This document shows positions 61,735 through 64,000 of a stretch of DNA of 64,000 bases, piece after piece (within the stretch, counting starts at the first letter, position 1; every line of letters starts with the position of its first letter). This DNA is from Ascidia mentula (taxonomy: Eukaryota; Chordata; Ascidiacea; Phlebobranchia; Ascidiidae): contig OX387198.1 in assembly GCA_947561715.1 (NCBI GenBank), positions 9,052,001-9,116,000 of the forward strand. Direction: 5' to 3'. Both the position numbers and the translations under genes were made by a program. Below the pieces are notes generated by a model. That model did not search any database. It was given only the letters and a program-made list of their open reading frames with translations, and had not been told where the DNA came from.

Positions 61735-63740
61735 TTTTAAAGGTTTTGTGTGTGTCGACAGCGATTTGCGTCGCTACGGCGAAGAAAACTGCGGTCGGGG
61801 AGTGGCATTATTACACGCTCGATTAAATCGTTTTCCTTAGACTGCGGCGGTCAAAAGTGTCAAAAGATTAGAACACCACCCTAGAAGCTTTTAATCAGGC
61901 AACTCACGTCATCACGACACAGACGAGGCCCGGACAACCGTAGTACACGTTTTTGGTAATGTCTAGCCAATGATTAACCTTGGGGGTTAGGGGCTTTTGA
62001 TCAAATCCCAAAATTGGTAACGAAAAGGCGTGGCGTAATCTAGAACACAACGGGCGCGCCATGAATCCCCGAAACGCTTTGATATGAACAGTAGCCAACA
62101 ATTACCTTGTAAAAGTGCTCGGATTGTCGCATACGTCACATATCAGACCCCCGCCAAGGGGTTGGCAGAAGACGTCACCATAACAAACAATATTTATGTC
62201 GATACCGATGAAAAACAAACCTCCGGGACGATTTGCCACGCGCAACAACTTCACAAACAATTGAACCCGGCTTTGAATAGTTTTTGACAGTTGCGAGAAA
62301 GACGATTTTCAGATAACCTAACAACGTTTATACCCCAGGGGACAAGAACCCCTGGAGTGGATTTTTAAAGTACAACGCTTGACAATTTGTTTACGTGATC
62401 CAATTGTTGCCAAACGTGACTTTTCAATGTGAAACTTTTCCATAACCCGTTAATTATTGATTACAGAGAAAATAACGTAGATATTTTCAGATATCCTAAC
62501 ACAGTGTATACCAGGGGCAACAACCCCTCGTGTGGATTTTTAATGTCATTCTCGAGTTCACAGCTCAATGCCGTTGTAACATGTAAAATCCCCTATCAGA
62601 AAAGTTAAACGATAAAATTCAATCCGGGAATTCTAAGTTTACCCCGGGAACTTGCAAATATTACGTGATTCAGGCAGTGGGCGTCGTGTGGCAGCAGTTG
62701 CGAAAATATGGCTACATATTATACACACAAATGTGTATAATATGACACGCAAAATCATTGACATACTACGATTTACCAATTAAAATCAAATGTTTAAATT
62801 TATTTTCACTGAAAGTTGAAACAAATTGCCATTTAACTACACCACAAAAAATATATCAATTTAAAATTTGTTTTATTTTTAAAATTTTAAAAGGTTTGTG
62901 TGTTCCGACAGCGATTTGCGTCGCTACTCAGTTTAGTCGTTTTAATTATACTGTGGTGAAATAACAGCGATCGGCAAACGCCAACTGCGGTAGGGGAGTG
63001 GCATTATTATACGCTCTATTAAATACCTCTTTCCTTGGGCTGCGGCGCTCAAAACTGTCACCCCAGACAGAAGCTTTTAATCAGGCTACCAAATGTACAC
63101 ATTTTGGGTTATGTCTGAGCCAATATCGGTAAGCTGTGACATTGCACACATTACACTCCTCAGCGTTTTGGCCAATGATTAACCTTGGGAATTAGGGGCT
63201 CTCGGACCAAATCCCAAAATTGGCAACGAAAAGGCGTGGCGTAATCTAGAACTTACAGAGCGCGACATGAATTCCCGAACCGCAATGATAAGGAAAATAC
63301 TCGCCAAACTTAATCCACATATAAGTCTAAAATTAAAATCTGTGCGAATTTAATAGTAATCTATAAACATGGTGACCACCTGTTATTTTCGGTCATAAAT
63401 TTGAGTTAAATATACTACACAAAGTTATAGCGTTAATACCCACACATATTTCTATGTTACATGGGCTCATATGTGGATCAAGCTTGGAGAAAACTGTGTG
63501 ACCCACTGTAATAGTATCTTCCCTATTATATGTACAGTAGCCGACAATTGCCTTGTGATTCTTGTGAATGTGCTCCAATTGTCACATACGTCGCATGCCA
63601 GACCCCGCCACGAGCTTGGCAGAAGACGTCACCATAACAAACAATATCGATACCGATGAAAAACAAACCTCCTGGGCGATTTGGCCACGCGCGACAACTT
63701 CTAAAACAATTGAATTCGGCTTTGAATAGTTTTGACAGTC
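61735..63740. repeat. Diverged tandem duplication of non-coding sequence
   Basis: Blocks from 61735-62300 recur in the same order at 62885-63740. Shared words include cgacagcgatttgcgtcg, ggggagtggcattatta, aaggcgtggcgtaatctaga, cagaagacgtcaccataaca and gataccgatgaaaaacaaac. The second copy has extra sequence in the middle. A related block with ccataacccgttaattattg occurs at 61310-61395 and 62370-62465. No protein is evident; an old repeat family or duplicated regulatory DNA are both possible. Confidence 0.8.
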
Positions 63741-64000
63741 GCGAGAAAATGACGTAGATATTTTGAAAGTTAATAGTATTTAACCAACGTTGCGCCTGAC
63801 ACTGAGCAAACTTTATCAGAGCTAAAAACAGATTTTCTAAAATTACAATGTCTTACAGTAACAACAGCATAAATACAATCTTGTTAGTCAGGCAACATAC
63901 CTCACCGTGCAATAAACTACGATATAAAAAAGGGTTGAATTGTTGATAACTATCTGGTACGAGGCAACGAAACATGGCGTAACTGTAACTGCGTGACCTT
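63741..64000. other. Window end, nothing recognised
   Basis: No supported feature up to the window edge. Confidence 0.4.

Noticed and set aside
1-64000. CRISPR arrays, bacterial operons, rRNA or full tRNA genes
   Set aside because: Repeats present are minisatellites or transposon ends without spacer structure, and no cloverleaf with both pol III boxes was found.

Overview
The window is eukaryotic genomic DNA: AT-rich, with many small exons bounded by GT-AG introns, dense DNA-transposon debris and no bacterial operon features. A tunicate, possibly Ciona or a relative, fits the compact introns and the gene content, but that is an inference. Exon models were built by hand. Every multi-exon model below joins in a consistent reading phase, and all complete models have coding lengths divisible by three.

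Layout. (1) 0-7 kb: a small single-exon gene of unknown function on the minus strand; a 13-exon plus-strand gene for a type II membrane protein with SEA-like and LCCL domains; and, convergent with it, an 8-exon minus-strand gene for a ribosomal L1 domain protein (RSL1D1-like). (2) 9-60 kb: eight genes (A-H here), all on the minus strand, for TNF-receptor-like type I membrane proteins. Each has a signal-peptide exon, an ectodomain, one transmembrane exon, a variable set of small cytoplasmic linker exons and a C-terminal death domain split over the last two exons by an intron in the same place and phase. Gene A lacks a recognised signal exon; the other seven are complete, from 336 to 518 residues. 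(3) 60-64 kb: no convincing gene, but a diverged tandem duplication of about 1.2 kb.

Six of the eight receptors (A, B, C, E, G, H) share a first cysteine-rich exon with a DPCPHL-like start and a CCxC core, resembling the first repeats of CD40 and HVEM, followed by a CxxC...G...H...C second repeat. F has changed its ectodomain and D has nearly lost its cysteines. Linker regions vary most, by duplication of in-phase exon pairs (A, E) and of a transmembrane exon (F), and a few carry TRAF-binding-like motifs (B, D, E). This looks like a lineage-specific, still-diversifying array of death receptors, plausibly for immunity or tissue turnover.

Mobile DNA between and inside the genes includes an intact-ended hAT-type MITE with an 8-bp target duplication, a 2-kb element with long terminal inverted repeats, two inverted copies of another MITE, a pair of about 295-bp direct repeats resembling LTRs, and several minisatellites.
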